Below, one piece after another: positions 25,094-33,680 of a stretch of DNA of 64,000 nt; position 1 is the first letter of the stretch, and each line of letters starts with the position of its first letter. The notes below the pieces were generated by a model. That model searched no databases. It saw nothing but the letters and a program-made list of their open reading frames with translations, and had not been told where the DNA came from. Location of the stretch: the NCBI RefSeq assembly GCF_051962475.1, contig NZ_JBQCCF010000047.1:1-64000 (forward strand). Reading direction: 5' to 3'. The DNA is from Dyella_A sp051962475. Its GTDB lineage: Bacteria; Pseudomonadota; Gammaproteobacteria; Xanthomonadales; Rhodanobacteraceae. The position numbers and the translations under genes are program-made.

Positions 25094-26797
25094 ATGGCCT
25101 GCGCCGCCACCGACCACCTGCTACTTGCCCATCCTCTGTTCGCCCGGCTGGACCCGGCGACTCGTCGCGCGCTGGCCGCTGACATGGTGCCGGTCGGCCT
25201 GCCCGGCGGCCGCCCGCTGTTCAAGGCCGACGAGCCGGCCGACGCGCTGTACCTGCTGGTCAGCGGCAGCCTGGGCGTGTTCGACGGGCCGACCACGCTG
25301 GTGCAACAGATCGGCGCCGGCATGAGCGTGGGCGAAACCAGCCTGCTCGGCGGCTGCACCCGGCATCGCACTGTGCGCGCCCTGCGCGACAGCGAGCTGC
25401 TGCGGCTGGACCGCAGCGCGTTCGAGGCGCTGCTGTGCCGCCATCCGGATCTGCTGTTGCAGGTGGCTCGCGACACCGTGGCGCGGTTGCAACCGCGCGT
25501 ACGCGAAGAAGACCGCCCCGGCACGCCGCGCACGTTCGCCCTGCTGCCGGCCGAGCCGTCGGTACCGGCGCGCACCCTGGCGATGCAGCTGGCCCGGGCA
25601 CTGGAAGCGTTCGGCAGCAGCCTGGTGATCGACGCGCAAAGCGGGTGCGGGCGCAGCGCCGACTGGTTCGCCGAACGCGAGGCGCAGGTGCGCTTCGTGA
25701 TCTACCTCGATGAAGGGCGCGACGACGCCTGGCGCCAGCGCTGCCTGCGCCAGGCCGACGTGCTGCTGGCCGCGGCGCGCGCCAACGACGCGGTGCGGCC
25801 GTGGCCGGAGCTGGCGCATCCGGCGCAGGCGCGGCACCGGCCGCGCCATCTGCTGCTGGTGCATCCGGGCCACCAGGTAGCGCTGGGCTGCACCGCGCGC
25901 TGGCGCGCCAGCTTCAGCGGCCAGGTGATGCACCACCACGTCTGCCGCGCGGCCGACATGGCGCGGGTGGCGCGGCTGGTCAGCGGCCACGGTCGCGGCC
26001 TGGTGCTGGCCGGCGGCGGCGCGCGCGGGCTGGCGCATCTGGGCGCGCTGCGTGCACTGGCCGAGGCCGGGCAGCGCTTCGATGCGATCGGCGGCAGCAG
26101 CATCGGCGCCATCGTCGGCGCGGGCGTGGCCGCGGGCTGGAACGTCGACGAGTGGCAGGCGCGCTGCGTGAATGCGTTTCTGCGAGGGCGGCTGCTGTCG
26201 GACTGGACCTTGCCGATCGTGGCGCTGACCCGCGGCGCACGCGCCACCCGCACGCTGCGCGACACCTTCGGCGCGCTGGCGATCGAGGACCTGCCGCTGC
26301 CGTTCTTCTGCGTCGCCACCAGCCTCTCCGGCGGCGGCCAGTGCGTGCAGCGGCATGGCCCGCTGTGGCGGGCGCTGCGTGCGTCCAGCGCGATCCCCGG
26401 CGTGCTGCCGCCGGTACTGCAAGGCGGCGAGGTGCTGGTGGACGGCGCGCTGGCGAACAACCTGCCCACCGACGTGATGGCCGTCGACGGCCTGGCGCAC
26501 ATCACCGCGCTGGACATCCGCGCCGAGATCACCCTGCGCGCCGCGGTCGATGAGGCGATGACGCCGCCGCTGTGGCGCCTGGCCTTCCAGCGCGGGCGTC
26601 GGCCGGGGTTGGTGTCGAGCCTGGTGCGCGCCGGCATGGTGAGCGGCGAGGCCGCCGCGCTGGAACGCCGCGCGCTGGCACATCGTCTGATCACCCCGTC
26701 GCTCGATCACATCGGCGTGCTCGATTGGAAAGACTGGCGACGCGCGGTAGAAACGGGCTACCGGGCGACGGTAGAGGTGCTTGAGAGCGAGAAGTGA
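25094..26797 (+). CDS. Patatin-like phospholipase with N-terminal cyclic-nucleotide-binding domain (NTE-like)
   Basis: A 567-residue fusion. Residues about 1-130 are a CRP-type cNMP-binding domain (HPLFARLDPATRRALAADM, then GMSVGETSLLGGC). Residues about 145-290 form a middle Rossmann-like region as in neuropathy-target-esterase relatives. The C-terminal patatin domain has GGGARGLAHLGAL (oxyanion loop), GGSSIG (Ser nucleophile) and VDGALANN (Asp of the dyad). All catalytic residues are present. It may be a nucleotide-gated lysophospholipase. The ATG at 25094 is used; a GTG at 25028 in the same frame is possible. Confidence 0.88.
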   Translation: MACAATDHLLLAHPLFARLDPATRRALAADMVPVGLPGGRPLFKADEPADALYLLVSGSLGVFDGPTTLVQQIGAGMSVGETSLLGGCTRHRTVRALRDSELLRLDRSAFEALLCRHPDLLLQVARDTVARLQPRVREEDRPGTPRTFALLPAEPSVPARTLAMQLARALEAFGSSLVIDAQSGCGRSADWFAEREAQVRFVIYLDEGRDDAWRQRCLRQADVLLAAARANDAVRPWPELAHPAQARHRPRHLLLVHPGHQVALGCTARWRASFSGQVMHHHVCRAADMARVARLVSGHGRGLVLAGGGARGLAHLGALRALAEAGQRFDAIGGSSIGAIVGAGVAAGWNVDEWQARCVNAFLRGRLLSDWTLPIVALTRGARATRTLRDTFGALAIEDLPLPFFCVATSLSGGGQCVQRHGPLWRALRASSAIPGVLPPVLQGGEVLVDGALANNLPTDVMAVDGLAHITALDIRAEITLRAAVDEAMTPPLWRLAFQRGRRPGLVSSLVRAGMVSGEAAALERRALAHRLITPSLDHIGVLDWKDWRRAVETGYRATVEVLESEK

Positions 26798-26900
26798 GTG
26801 GCGGTCGCTCTCTCTGGCCGCTCGACCCGGCGTGTCCGGCGTCCTGTCGCGCTGCTGCTTTCGCACTCCACGCTGCAGCCCTCCCGCCTAGAATGCGCGC

Positions 26901-27437
26901 ATGAGCATCCGCACCTACCAAGGCCACACGCCCGCGCTTGGCCAGCGCGTCTACATCGATCCGGCCGCTACGGTGATCGGTCGCGTCGAGCTGGCCGATG
27001 ACGTCTCGATCTGGCCCGGCGCGGTGCTGCGCGGTGACGTGCACTTCATCCGCGTCGGCGCGCGCAGCAACGTGCAGGACGGCACCGTGGTGCACGTCAC
27101 CCACGACGGTCCGTATTCGCCCGGCGGCTTTCCCACGGTGATCGGCGAGGGCGTCACGGTGGGCCACGGCGCGGTGATCCACGCCTGCACCATCGAGGAC
27201 TACTGCCTGATCGGCATGCACGCCACCGTGCTCGACGGCGCCGTAGTGAAGAAGTACGGCTTCGTCGGCGCGGGCAGCCTGGTGCCGCCGGGCAAGGTGG
27301 TGGGCGAGCGGGAGCTGTGGCTGGGCAATCCCGCCAAGTGCGTGCGCCTGCTCAGCGACAAGCAGGTCGAGCAGATGCACTACTCGGCCGAGCACTACGT
27401 GCGGATCAAGGACGGCTACCTGGCCGAGGCGGGATGA
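26901..27437 (+). CDS. Gamma-carbonic anhydrase family protein (YrdA-like)
   Basis: A 178-residue left-handed beta-helix protein with hexapeptide repeats. The conserved ligand region is VLRGDVHFIRVGARSNVQDG, then VVHVTHDG and VTVGHGAVIHACTIEDYCLI, giving the three zinc-binding His positions of the family. The C-terminal helix is present. YrdA-type members often show weak or no carbonic anhydrase activity, so the enzymatic role is uncertain. It ends in an ATGA overlap with the phosphatase-like gene. The 103 nt before it hold nothing recognised. Confidence 0.92.
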   Translation: MSIRTYQGHTPALGQRVYIDPAATVIGRVELADDVSIWPGAVLRGDVHFIRVGARSNVQDGTVVHVTHDGPYSPGGFPTVIGEGVTVGHGAVIHACTIEDYCLIGMHATVLDGAVVKKYGFVGAGSLVPPGKVVGERELWLGNPAKCVRLLSDKQVEQMHYSAEHYVRIKDGYLAEAG

Positions 27438-27763
27438 CGCCTCGGCGCGTGCTGTTCCTGTGCAGCCGGCATCGGCTGCGAAGTCCCACCGCGGCGGCGG
27501 TGTTCGCCGATTGGCCCGGACTGGAGGTCGACTCGGCCGGCCTTGCCGACGACGCCGAGACGCCACTCGATCCCGCCCAGCTGGACTGGGCCGATCTGGT
27601 GGTGGTGATGGAGGCCCGCCATGCGCGCCGATTGCGGCAGCGCTTCGGTGCGCGGCTCAATGGCAAGCGCGTGGTGAGCGTCGACATTCCCGACCGCTAC
27701 GCGTTCATGCAACCCGAGCTGGTGGCGCTGCTGGAGCGGCGCGTCGGTCCGCTGCTGCGCTGA
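27434..27763 (+). CDS. Short low-molecular-weight protein-tyrosine-phosphatase-like protein
   Basis: A 109-residue protein with the P-loop CSRHRLRSPTA near the N terminus (VLFLCSRHRLRS), a good Cys-X5-Arg-Ser phosphatase signature. LMW phosphatases are usually about 150 residues and start VLFVCxGNxCRSP; here the loop is basic (RHRLR) and the protein is shorter. The late IPDRYAFM region stands where the general-acid DP loop would be. It may be a phosphatase on a specialised target or a relative with other chemistry. Its ATG overlaps the stop of the anhydrase gene. Confidence 0.72.
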   Translation: MTPRRVLFLCSRHRLRSPTAAAVFADWPGLEVDSAGLADDAETPLDPAQLDWADLVVVMEARHARRLRQRFGARLNGKRVVSVDIPDRYAFMQPELVALLERRVGPLLR

Positions 27764-27774
27764 CGGGCTGCTGC

Positions 27775-28290
27775 TCAGCGGGCCGCCGCGGCTTCCTCGG
27801 CGGCTTCGGCCTTCGCCCGGATCGCCGCGGCGCGCGCCTCGTCCTCGCGCACGACGATCATGCGCTGCGCGTCGAGCTTGCCGGCCAGCAGGGACAGCGT
27901 GAAGTTGCTGCTGTCCGCCTCGCGCAGCAGGCGCAGCTCGCGCTCGGCTTCGTCGAGCTGGCGCGCGTTGATCGCCTGCTCCACCGCGGCCATCGCGTCG
28001 GGCATCTGCTCGCCCAGGTGCTGGCGCGCCGCCGCATTGGCCGGGTCGAGCTCCAACACGCTGAGATAAAACTCGTAGGCGTTGGCGCCGGCCGGTGCCA
28101 CCAACCGATGCTCGGCCAGCGCCTGGTCGGCGAGGTTGAGCAGGATGCTTACGCCGTCCTGGTCGCCACCCGCAGACGCCCCCGGCGCGGCGACGTCGTG
28201 CCGGCCGCAGCCGGCGAGACCGACGAGCAGGCACAGCGTGGCGATCGACCAGCGGAGCGGACGGCGCAAGGCCGGATCGGACAGACGCAT
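27775..28290 (-). CDS. Lipoprotein paralog of the neighbouring TonB-like protein
   Basis: A 171-residue predicted lipoprotein with lipobox LVGLAGC near residue 28. The rest is helical and aligns with residues about 70-180 of the next gene: LVAPAGANAYEFYLSVLELDP here against LVAPAGQSAFERYLAALAQQP there, and LDEAERELRLLREADSSNFTL against LDEAQRQLDLLARADPANYTL. It ends in an Ala/Glu-rich coiled region and lacks the TonB C-terminal domain. So this is half of a tandem duplication, anchored to a membrane by lipid. The start at 28290 places the signal correctly. Function is unknown. Confidence 0.72.
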   Translation of the reverse strand: MRLSDPALRRPLRWSIATLCLLVGLAGCGRHDVAAPGASAGGDQDGVSILLNLADQALAEHRLVAPAGANAYEFYLSVLELDPANAAARQHLGEQMPDAMAAVEQAINARQLDEAERELRLLREADSSNFTLSLLAGKLDAQRMIVVREDEARAAAIRAKAEAAEEAAAAR

Positions 28291-28372
28291 GGGGCGACTC
28301 GGTGAACTCGGGGAGGGGCCGCGCATGGTGACCGGCGCGCGTGTCAGGCCTGTGACGCCGGGCGCGGTTCGG

Positions 28373-29344
28373 TTACAGGCGAAAGTCCAGCCGCTGGCGC
28401 AGGCTCGCCGCCACCGGCTTGCCGTTGCGCGTGGCCGGCGCAAACACCCAACGCTGCACGGCGGTGGTGGCCGCCAGGTCGAACACGCTGCCCGGTTTGG
28501 ACTGCAGCACCTTGACCGCATCCACGTGCCCGTCCGGCTGCACGGTGAACTCCACTTCCACCCAACCCTCGCGTCGACTGCGCCGGGCCGCCTGCGGGTA
28601 GTACGGCTCGACCCGACGCTGCAGCACCGGTGCGGTGCTCGACACCCTCGACACGGGTGCGGATGTCGCCGCGGGCACCGTGGTCGGGGCCGGCGGGGTC
28701 ACCATGGCCGTCTGCGTCACGGGCGGAACCTCGGCCTGCGTTTCAGGCGGCGGCGCGGTGGCGGCCGCCATTTCGTGGTTTGCCGGCGGACGTGTCGACG
28801 CCGGTGCGGGTGCGGTCACCGTGGCCGCGGCGGCGAGCGCGCGCTGGCGCTGCTCGGTCAGCTGGGCGCGCAGCAGGGTGAGCGTGTAGTTCGCCGGATC
28901 GGCCCGCGCGAGCAGATCGAGCTGGCGCTGCGCCTCATCGAGCTGACCGTCGCGGATGGTGGCGCCGACCTGCTCGGCGGCGAAGGGGAACAGCTCGCGC
29001 AGTGCGTCGGTGGCGATCGGGTTCGCGGGCTGTTGCGCCAGCGCCGCGAGGTAGCGCTCGAACGCGCTCTGTCCGGCCGGCGCCACCAGTTGCTGCGCGG
29101 CGACCGCGGCGCGCGCCTCGTTCAGCAGTTGCTCGATGGAGCGCGGCGCGGTGGGCGGCGCCGCGACGCGGACAATCGATCCCGCGGCCGCCGGTTCGGA
29201 GGCGAGATCGTCGGCATGCGTGCGCTGCCACCAGACCCAGGTGAGCGCGCTGCTGCAGGCAAGCAGGAGCAAGGTGATGGCGAGCGCAACGCGGGCATCG
29301 CCGCGCTGACGCGCGCGCGCAAATAGACAAGGCGGGGAGGGCAT
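28373..29344 (-). CDS. TonB-family energy-transducer-like protein with N-terminal helical repeat domain
   Basis: A 323-residue protein with one N-terminal membrane segment (ARVALAITLLLLACSSALTW), a helical, TPR-like region shared with the adjacent lipoprotein, a Pro/Ala/Thr-rich linker (about residues 180-235) and a C-terminal TonB domain. The last follows the usual course: VEPYYPQAARRSRREGWVEV, EFTVQPDGHVDAVKVLQSKP and WVFAPATRNGKPV. The layout differs from a canonical TonB because a repeat domain sits between the anchor and the linker. It is not next to exbB/exbD, so it may use the ExbBD pair at 58 kb or be a structural protein. Confidence 0.78.
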   Translation of the reverse strand: MPSPPCLFARARQRGDARVALAITLLLLACSSALTWVWWQRTHADDLASEPAAAGSIVRVAAPPTAPRSIEQLLNEARAAVAAQQLVAPAGQSAFERYLAALAQQPANPIATDALRELFPFAAEQVGATIRDGQLDEAQRQLDLLARADPANYTLTLLRAQLTEQRQRALAAAATVTAPAPASTRPPANHEMAAATAPPPETQAEVPPVTQTAMVTPPAPTTVPAATSAPVSRVSSTAPVLQRRVEPYYPQAARRSRREGWVEVEFTVQPDGHVDAVKVLQSKPGSVFDLAATTAVQRWVFAPATRNGKPVAASLRQRLDFRL

Positions 29345-29394
29345 GGAGAGGGCATCGAAAGCACCGGCGACCTGCCGGCGGCGCGCCAGCCTAA

Positions 29395-29682
29395 TCAGCC
29401 GATGTTGCGCTCGCGTGGCGATGCGCTCGGTTGGGCGGTGTGAGTCTCCAGCGCAGCGAGCCAGGCCAGCGCGTGCGCGCGATCGTTGCCGCACATCGCC
29501 GGCTCCGGGCGCAGCCGCGCGCACACCGCCGGCCGCTCCGGCTGACCGAACAGGCGACAGCGGTTGGCCTCATCCAATTGCACGCAACGCACGCCGGCCG
29601 GCTTGCCGTGCGGCATGCCGGGAATCGGCGAGCTGATCGAGGGCGCAATGCAGCAGGCGCCGCAGCCAGCGCGGCAATCCAT
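29395..29682 (-). CDS. YkgJ family cysteine-cluster protein
   Basis: A 95-residue protein with the zinc/iron chelating CxCC-type cluster: CRAGCGACC at the N terminus, then later Cys at CVQLDEANRCRLFG and a Cys in AVCARLRPEPAMC. This matches the YkgJ/UPF0153 pattern; the bound metal and role are not established. It lies 6 nt downstream of aroE on the same strand and is probably co-transcribed. Confidence 0.87.
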   Translation of the reverse strand: MDCRAGCGACCIAPSISSPIPGMPHGKPAGVRCVQLDEANRCRLFGQPERPAVCARLRPEPAMCGNDRAHALAWLAALETHTAQPSASPRERNIG

Positions 29683-29688
29683 GGCGGC

Positions 29689-30510
29689 TCAGCCGCGCAG
29701 CATGGCGTAGACCGGATCGGTGTCCGGCCGGTGGCCGTGCCACAGCTCGAACGCGTCGGCGGCGGTTTCCACCAGCATGCCCAGGCCGTCGAACGCGAAC
29801 AGCGCGCCGGCGCTGCGCGCCCAGGCGAGGAAGCCGATCGCCGCGGCGCCGTAGCTGAGGTCGTAGCAGAGCGCGCGGCTGCCGACGATGGCGCCGGGCA
29901 GGTCGAGCTCGGCGCCGAGCACGCCGGCCGAGGTGGCGTTGAGGATCAGGTTGTAGCTACCGATGTCGGCCAGGTCGCTCCAGTAACGCGTGTGCACACG
30001 CTCGGGCTCGCCGATGGCGTCGGCCAGCGCGTCGGCCGGGCCGGGGCTGCGGTTGACGATGGTCAGGCTCTGCACGCCCGCGTCCAGCAGCGACCACGCC
30101 ACGCCGCGTGCGGCGCCACCGGCGCCCAGCAGCAGCGCGTCGTGGCCGCGCAGGTCGACGCGGTGACGCTCGGTGAGGTCACGCACCAGGCCGGCGCCGT
30201 CGGTGTTGTGCGCGGCGAGGCGGCCGTCGTCCAGCCGCGTGAGCACGTTGGCGGTGCCGGCGCGGTGCGCCGCCTCGCTGGCGGTGTCGGCCAGCGCCAG
30301 CGCCGCGGCCTTGTGCGGCAGCGTGACGTTGGCGCCGTGGCCGGCGTCGGCGAAGAAGTTGCGCACCGCCTCGGGAAAATCCGCTGGCGCCGCATCGATG
30401 GTGCGGTAGTCCACCGCCAGACCGAACTGCTCGCCGAACGCGCGATGGATGCGCGGCGACTGCGAATGGCCGATTGGATGGCCAAACACGGCGTAGCGGC
30501 GGTCGGTCAT
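29689..30510 (-). CDS. aroE: Shikimate dehydrogenase (NADP+)
   Basis: A 273-residue enzyme of aromatic amino-acid synthesis reducing 3-dehydroshikimate. The shikimate-binding motif is FGHPIGHSQSPRIHRAFG. The catalytic lysine lies in ANVTLPHKAAALALAD. The NADP site GAGGAARGVAW and the late NATSAGVLG are intact, and length is normal. It is transcribed upstream of the YkgJ gene. Confidence 0.96.
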   Translation of the reverse strand: MTDRRYAVFGHPIGHSQSPRIHRAFGEQFGLAVDYRTIDAAPADFPEAVRNFFADAGHGANVTLPHKAAALALADTASEAAHRAGTANVLTRLDDGRLAAHNTDGAGLVRDLTERHRVDLRGHDALLLGAGGAARGVAWSLLDAGVQSLTIVNRSPGPADALADAIGEPERVHTRYWSDLADIGSYNLILNATSAGVLGAELDLPGAIVGSRALCYDLSYGAAAIGFLAWARSAGALFAFDGLGMLVETAADAFELWHGHRPDTDPVYAMLRG

Positions 30511-30575
30511 GGCGCGGGTCCTGCGTGTGGATGGCCGCTCATTCTAGCCGCGCCGCGCCGCCGCGCCGCGCGCCA

Positions 30576-31133
30576 TCAGGGCTGCTCGAAGCCCGGCTGG
30601 CCGAGGTCTTCGCGCCGCTGCGGCACCTTGCGCACCTCGTTCACCGGGAAGCCCTCGGCCTTGGCCACGTCGAGCAGGCGCTGGTACTCGGCCGCCGGCA
30701 GCTGGCGTTCGCGCGCCATGATCCACATGAGCTTGCGCGAGGGCAGGCCGATCAGCACCGAGCGGTAGTCGGGCGCGAGATCGACGATCACGTAGTCCGA
30801 GCGCAGCGGCCATACCAGCTGCACCTTCCAGTGCGCGGTGTCGGCCGGATCGGGCAGCCACGCCTTGCCGTTCCAGGTTTTCTCCGGCGCCTCGAAGCCC
30901 TTGCGATAGTGGTAGGTGACGGCGATGGTGCCGTCGGGCTTGAGGCGGTACTCGTCGGCGGTGGCCACGTCGCCCTTCTCGGCGAAGTACGGCACGTGGC
31001 CGATCACGTACCAGGTGCCCATGTAGCGGGCCAGATCGACGTTTTTCGCCTGGCGCAGCGGCGGCTGACTGGCGCAGCCAGTGAGCATGACCGCGGCGAA
31101 CAGCGTCAGCAGGGCGGTGTGGCGGGATTTCAT
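30576..31133 (-). CDS. Outer-membrane lipocalin (Blc-like lipoprotein)
   Basis: A 185-residue lipoprotein with lipobox VMLTGC. The lipocalin signature follows: DLARYMGTWYVIGHVPYFAE, containing the GxW motif, then ATADEYRLKPDGTIAVTYHY, and the C-terminal LMWIMARERQLPAAEYQRLL. Bacterial lipocalins of this type bind lysophospholipids or fatty acids at the outer membrane under envelope stress. The start at 31133 fits the signal peptide; the frame remains open upstream without meaning. Confidence 0.92.
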   Translation of the reverse strand: MKSRHTALLTLFAAVMLTGCASQPPLRQAKNVDLARYMGTWYVIGHVPYFAEKGDVATADEYRLKPDGTIAVTYHYRKGFEAPEKTWNGKAWLPDPADTAHWKVQLVWPLRSDYVIVDLAPDYRSVLIGLPSRKLMWIMARERQLPAAEYQRLLDVAKAEGFPVNEVRKVPQRREDLGQPGFEQP

Positions 31134-31297
31134 GGCGGGTCCTCGGAGCGGACGACAGGCGATCAGCACAGATACGCACCGGCGGCCGGAAACGATGCAG
31201 CGCGGCCAGCCCAGCGACGTGCGCCACCCATCGCAGCCGCTGAGACGCCGCCCGCGGAAGCTCGGCGCCTTCATCCCAGCCACTGCCGGAGATCGCC

Positions 31298-31516
31298 ATG
31301 GCCCGCCCTTCCTCGCTCTCGTTCCCGCTCGCCGACGCCTCGCCTTTCACGCAGTGGGTGGCCGCCATCGGCCTGTGCTGGCTGGGCGTGGGGCTGTTCG
31401 CGCTGGCGCTGACGCCGGTGCCGGCACATACGCCCGGGGCCGGCTGGTCGCCCGCGTTCTGGCTGGTCCTGGCGCCCACGTGTGCCCTGCTGGGCCTGCG
31501 TCTGTGCGCGGACTGA
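31298..31516 (+). CDS. Small membrane protein, two predicted helices
   Basis: A 72-residue unrecognised protein. Two hydrophobic segments (VAAIGLCWLGVGLFALAL and FWLVLAPTCALLGLRL) are joined by a short Pro/Gly loop. Support for it is a Shine-Dalgarno GGAG six bases before the ATG and clean spacing between the divergent lipocalin gene and the following GGDEF-EAL gene. No function is proposed. Confidence 0.6.
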   Translation: MARPSSLSFPLADASPFTQWVAAIGLCWLGVGLFALALTPVPAHTPGAGWSPAFWLVLAPTCALLGLRLCAD

Positions 31517-31660
31517 GGGGATTCCGCGCCATCGCGTGATGCTTCCGCGCCGTGCCCTCGGCACGCGTCGGGAAACTGCACCTGTGCTAAAAGACGGACT
31601 GTTCCTGATCGTCTTTCAGTGCCTCGCCCTTCGCGGCCGCAGGCCTTTGCACGAGGCCGC

Positions 31661-33676
31661 ATGGCACATCCTGACAACCTCTGGTTGCCCGCACTGCTGA
31701 GCGCGCTCGCCACCTTGCATGCCTACCTGGCGCTGGACGTGCTCGGCCGCGTCACCCGCGCCCGCGGAGCGGTACCGGCGCTGTGGCTGGGCTTCGGCGC
31801 GGCAGTGCTGGCGGTCGGCGTGTGGGCGAGCTGGCAGCTGGGTGGCGCCATCCCGGCCGGGCTGGGCGACCTGCGCGGCGCCGCCGCGTTCGGCACCACG
31901 TGGCTGGCGGCAGCGATGGCGCTGTGGTTGATGGAGCGCCTGCGCACGCCGTCCCCCGTCTTGGCCGGTATCACGCTGGGTAGCGGCCTGGCGCTGGCGA
32001 ACCGGCTGGCGCTGGACGGCGTCGGTGCGGGGCCTGACCTCGCCAGCATGCTGCCCTGCGCGATCGCCGGTGCGGTGCTGGCCCTGGCGCTGCGCGGCCC
32101 GGCGCCGAGCCGCGCCAGGGCGGGGCTGGCCGCGGCGGTGCTCGGCGTGACCGTGGTGGCCGTGCCGTGGCTGGGCCGGGCGTTCGCCCGTGGCAATGCG
32201 GCCATCGGTCGGCTTGATGATGCCGGCGCGCCGGCGGCCGCGGCCGTGGTGATCTGCGCCCTGGTGCTGTTGCTGGCCGCCGTGGTGCTGCGGGCGCAGC
32301 GCGAGCTGGCGCGCCAGGCCGCGCAGATCCGCGGTGAGCTGGAGGCGGCGCGCCAGGCGCTGGTGCACCAGGCGTTTCACGACGTACTCACCGCCCTGCC
32401 CAACCGCGCCAAGGTGCTGGCGCAGCTGCAGGAGCTGCTGCCGCAGGCGCACCGCGAGGGGTTCGAGGTGGCGGTGATGTTCATCGACCTGGACGGCTTC
32501 AAGTCGATTAACGACACGCTCGGCCACGAGGCCGGCGACGCGTTCCTGCGCTGCGTGGCCGATGCGCTGCGCGCCAGCGTGCGTCCGCGCGACACCGTGG
32601 CCCGCTTCGGCGGCGACGAGTTCGTGGTGGTGCTGGAGCGCTATCGCAGCCGCGGCAACCTGAGCCTGATCTGCGACAAGATCCTCGCCCAGGTCAGCGC
32701 GCCGGTAGTGGTGGCCGGGCAGAAGGTGACCGCCACACCCAGCATCGGCGTGGCGATGTTCCCCGGCGACGGCGAGGACCCCGCCGAACTGCTGCGACAC
32801 GCCGACATCGCGATGTATGCCGCCAAACAGCGCGGCAAGGCCGGCTTCTGTTTCTACGAGCCTCGGATGATCCAGCAGGCCAGCGAGCGGCTGGCGCTGT
32901 CCACCGAATTGCGCGAAGGCCTGGCGCGCGCCGAGATCCGCGTCTGCTACCAGCCAAAGGTCGATCTGCGCACCCGCGAGCTGGTGGGGTTGGAGGCGCT
33001 GGCGCGCTGGGCGCATCCCACTCGCGGGCCGCTGCCGCCATCGGTGTTCATTCCGCTGGCCGAGGACTGCGGGCTGATCGCCCGGCTCGGCCAGACGGTG
33101 GTGCGCGAGGTGGCCGGACAGATCGCCCAGTGGCGCGCGCAGGGCCTGCCGCTGGTGCCGGTGGCGATCAACCTGTCGATGCAGGAAGTGCAGGGCGCGC
33201 AGTTCGTGCCGGCATTGCTGCGCACGTTGGCCGAGGCCGGGCTCGGCCACGACGCGATCGAGTTCGAGATCACCGAAACCGCGGCGATGACCGACGTGCA
33301 CACCACGCTGCGTCACCTGCGCGAGCTGGATACGCTGGGCTTTCGCATCGCCATCGACGATTTCGGCACCGGCTTCTCCAGCCTCAGCCACCTGCGCCAG
33401 CTGCCGGCGCGCGCGATCAAGATCGACCAGTCGTTCGTGCACGGCGCGCGCCATTCGCACCACGACCGCGAGATCGCCGAGGCGATCATCGCGCTGGCGC
33501 GCAAGCTGCGCCTGCACACCATTGCCGAGGGCGTGGAGACCGAGGAGGAAGCGCGCTGGCTGCGGCAGGCCGGCTGCAGCACCGGTCAGGGTTTCCTGTT
33601 CGGCCGTCCGCTGGAGCCCGGCCAGGTGGCCCGGCTGCTGGTCGAGCAGCCCGCCGTACGCACGCTCGACGCCTGA
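31661..33676 (+). CDS. Membrane GGDEF-EAL protein (c-di-GMP synthase/phosphodiesterase)
   Basis: A 671-residue regulator. The first ~220 residues contain several membrane helices and no named sensor domain that I recognise. A short coiled coil (QRELARQAAQIRGELEAARQ) leads to the GGDEF domain (DALTALPNR-type HDVLTALPNR, active-site GGDEF at about residues 317-321). The EAL domain follows: EAL at about 445-447, then metal-binding DDFGTGFSSLSHL. Both active sites look complete, so it could make or degrade c-di-GMP. The start at 31661 is preceded by GAGG; a GTG at 31619 is possible. Confidence 0.9.
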   Translation: MAHPDNLWLPALLSALATLHAYLALDVLGRVTRARGAVPALWLGFGAAVLAVGVWASWQLGGAIPAGLGDLRGAAAFGTTWLAAAMALWLMERLRTPSPVLAGITLGSGLALANRLALDGVGAGPDLASMLPCAIAGAVLALALRGPAPSRARAGLAAAVLGVTVVAVPWLGRAFARGNAAIGRLDDAGAPAAAAVVICALVLLLAAVVLRAQRELARQAAQIRGELEAARQALVHQAFHDVLTALPNRAKVLAQLQELLPQAHREGFEVAVMFIDLDGFKSINDTLGHEAGDAFLRCVADALRASVRPRDTVARFGGDEFVVVLERYRSRGNLSLICDKILAQVSAPVVVAGQKVTATPSIGVAMFPGDGEDPAELLRHADIAMYAAKQRGKAGFCFYEPRMIQQASERLALSTELREGLARAEIRVCYQPKVDLRTRELVGLEALARWAHPTRGPLPPSVFIPLAEDCGLIARLGQTVVREVAGQIAQWRAQGLPLVPVAINLSMQEVQGAQFVPALLRTLAEAGLGHDAIEFEITETAAMTDVHTTLRHLRELDTLGFRIAIDDFGTGFSSLSHLRQLPARAIKIDQSFVHGARHSHHDREIAEAIIALARKLRLHTIAEGVETEEEARWLRQAGCSTGQGFLFGRPLEPGQVARLLVEQPAVRTLDA

Positions 33677-33680
33677 GCGC

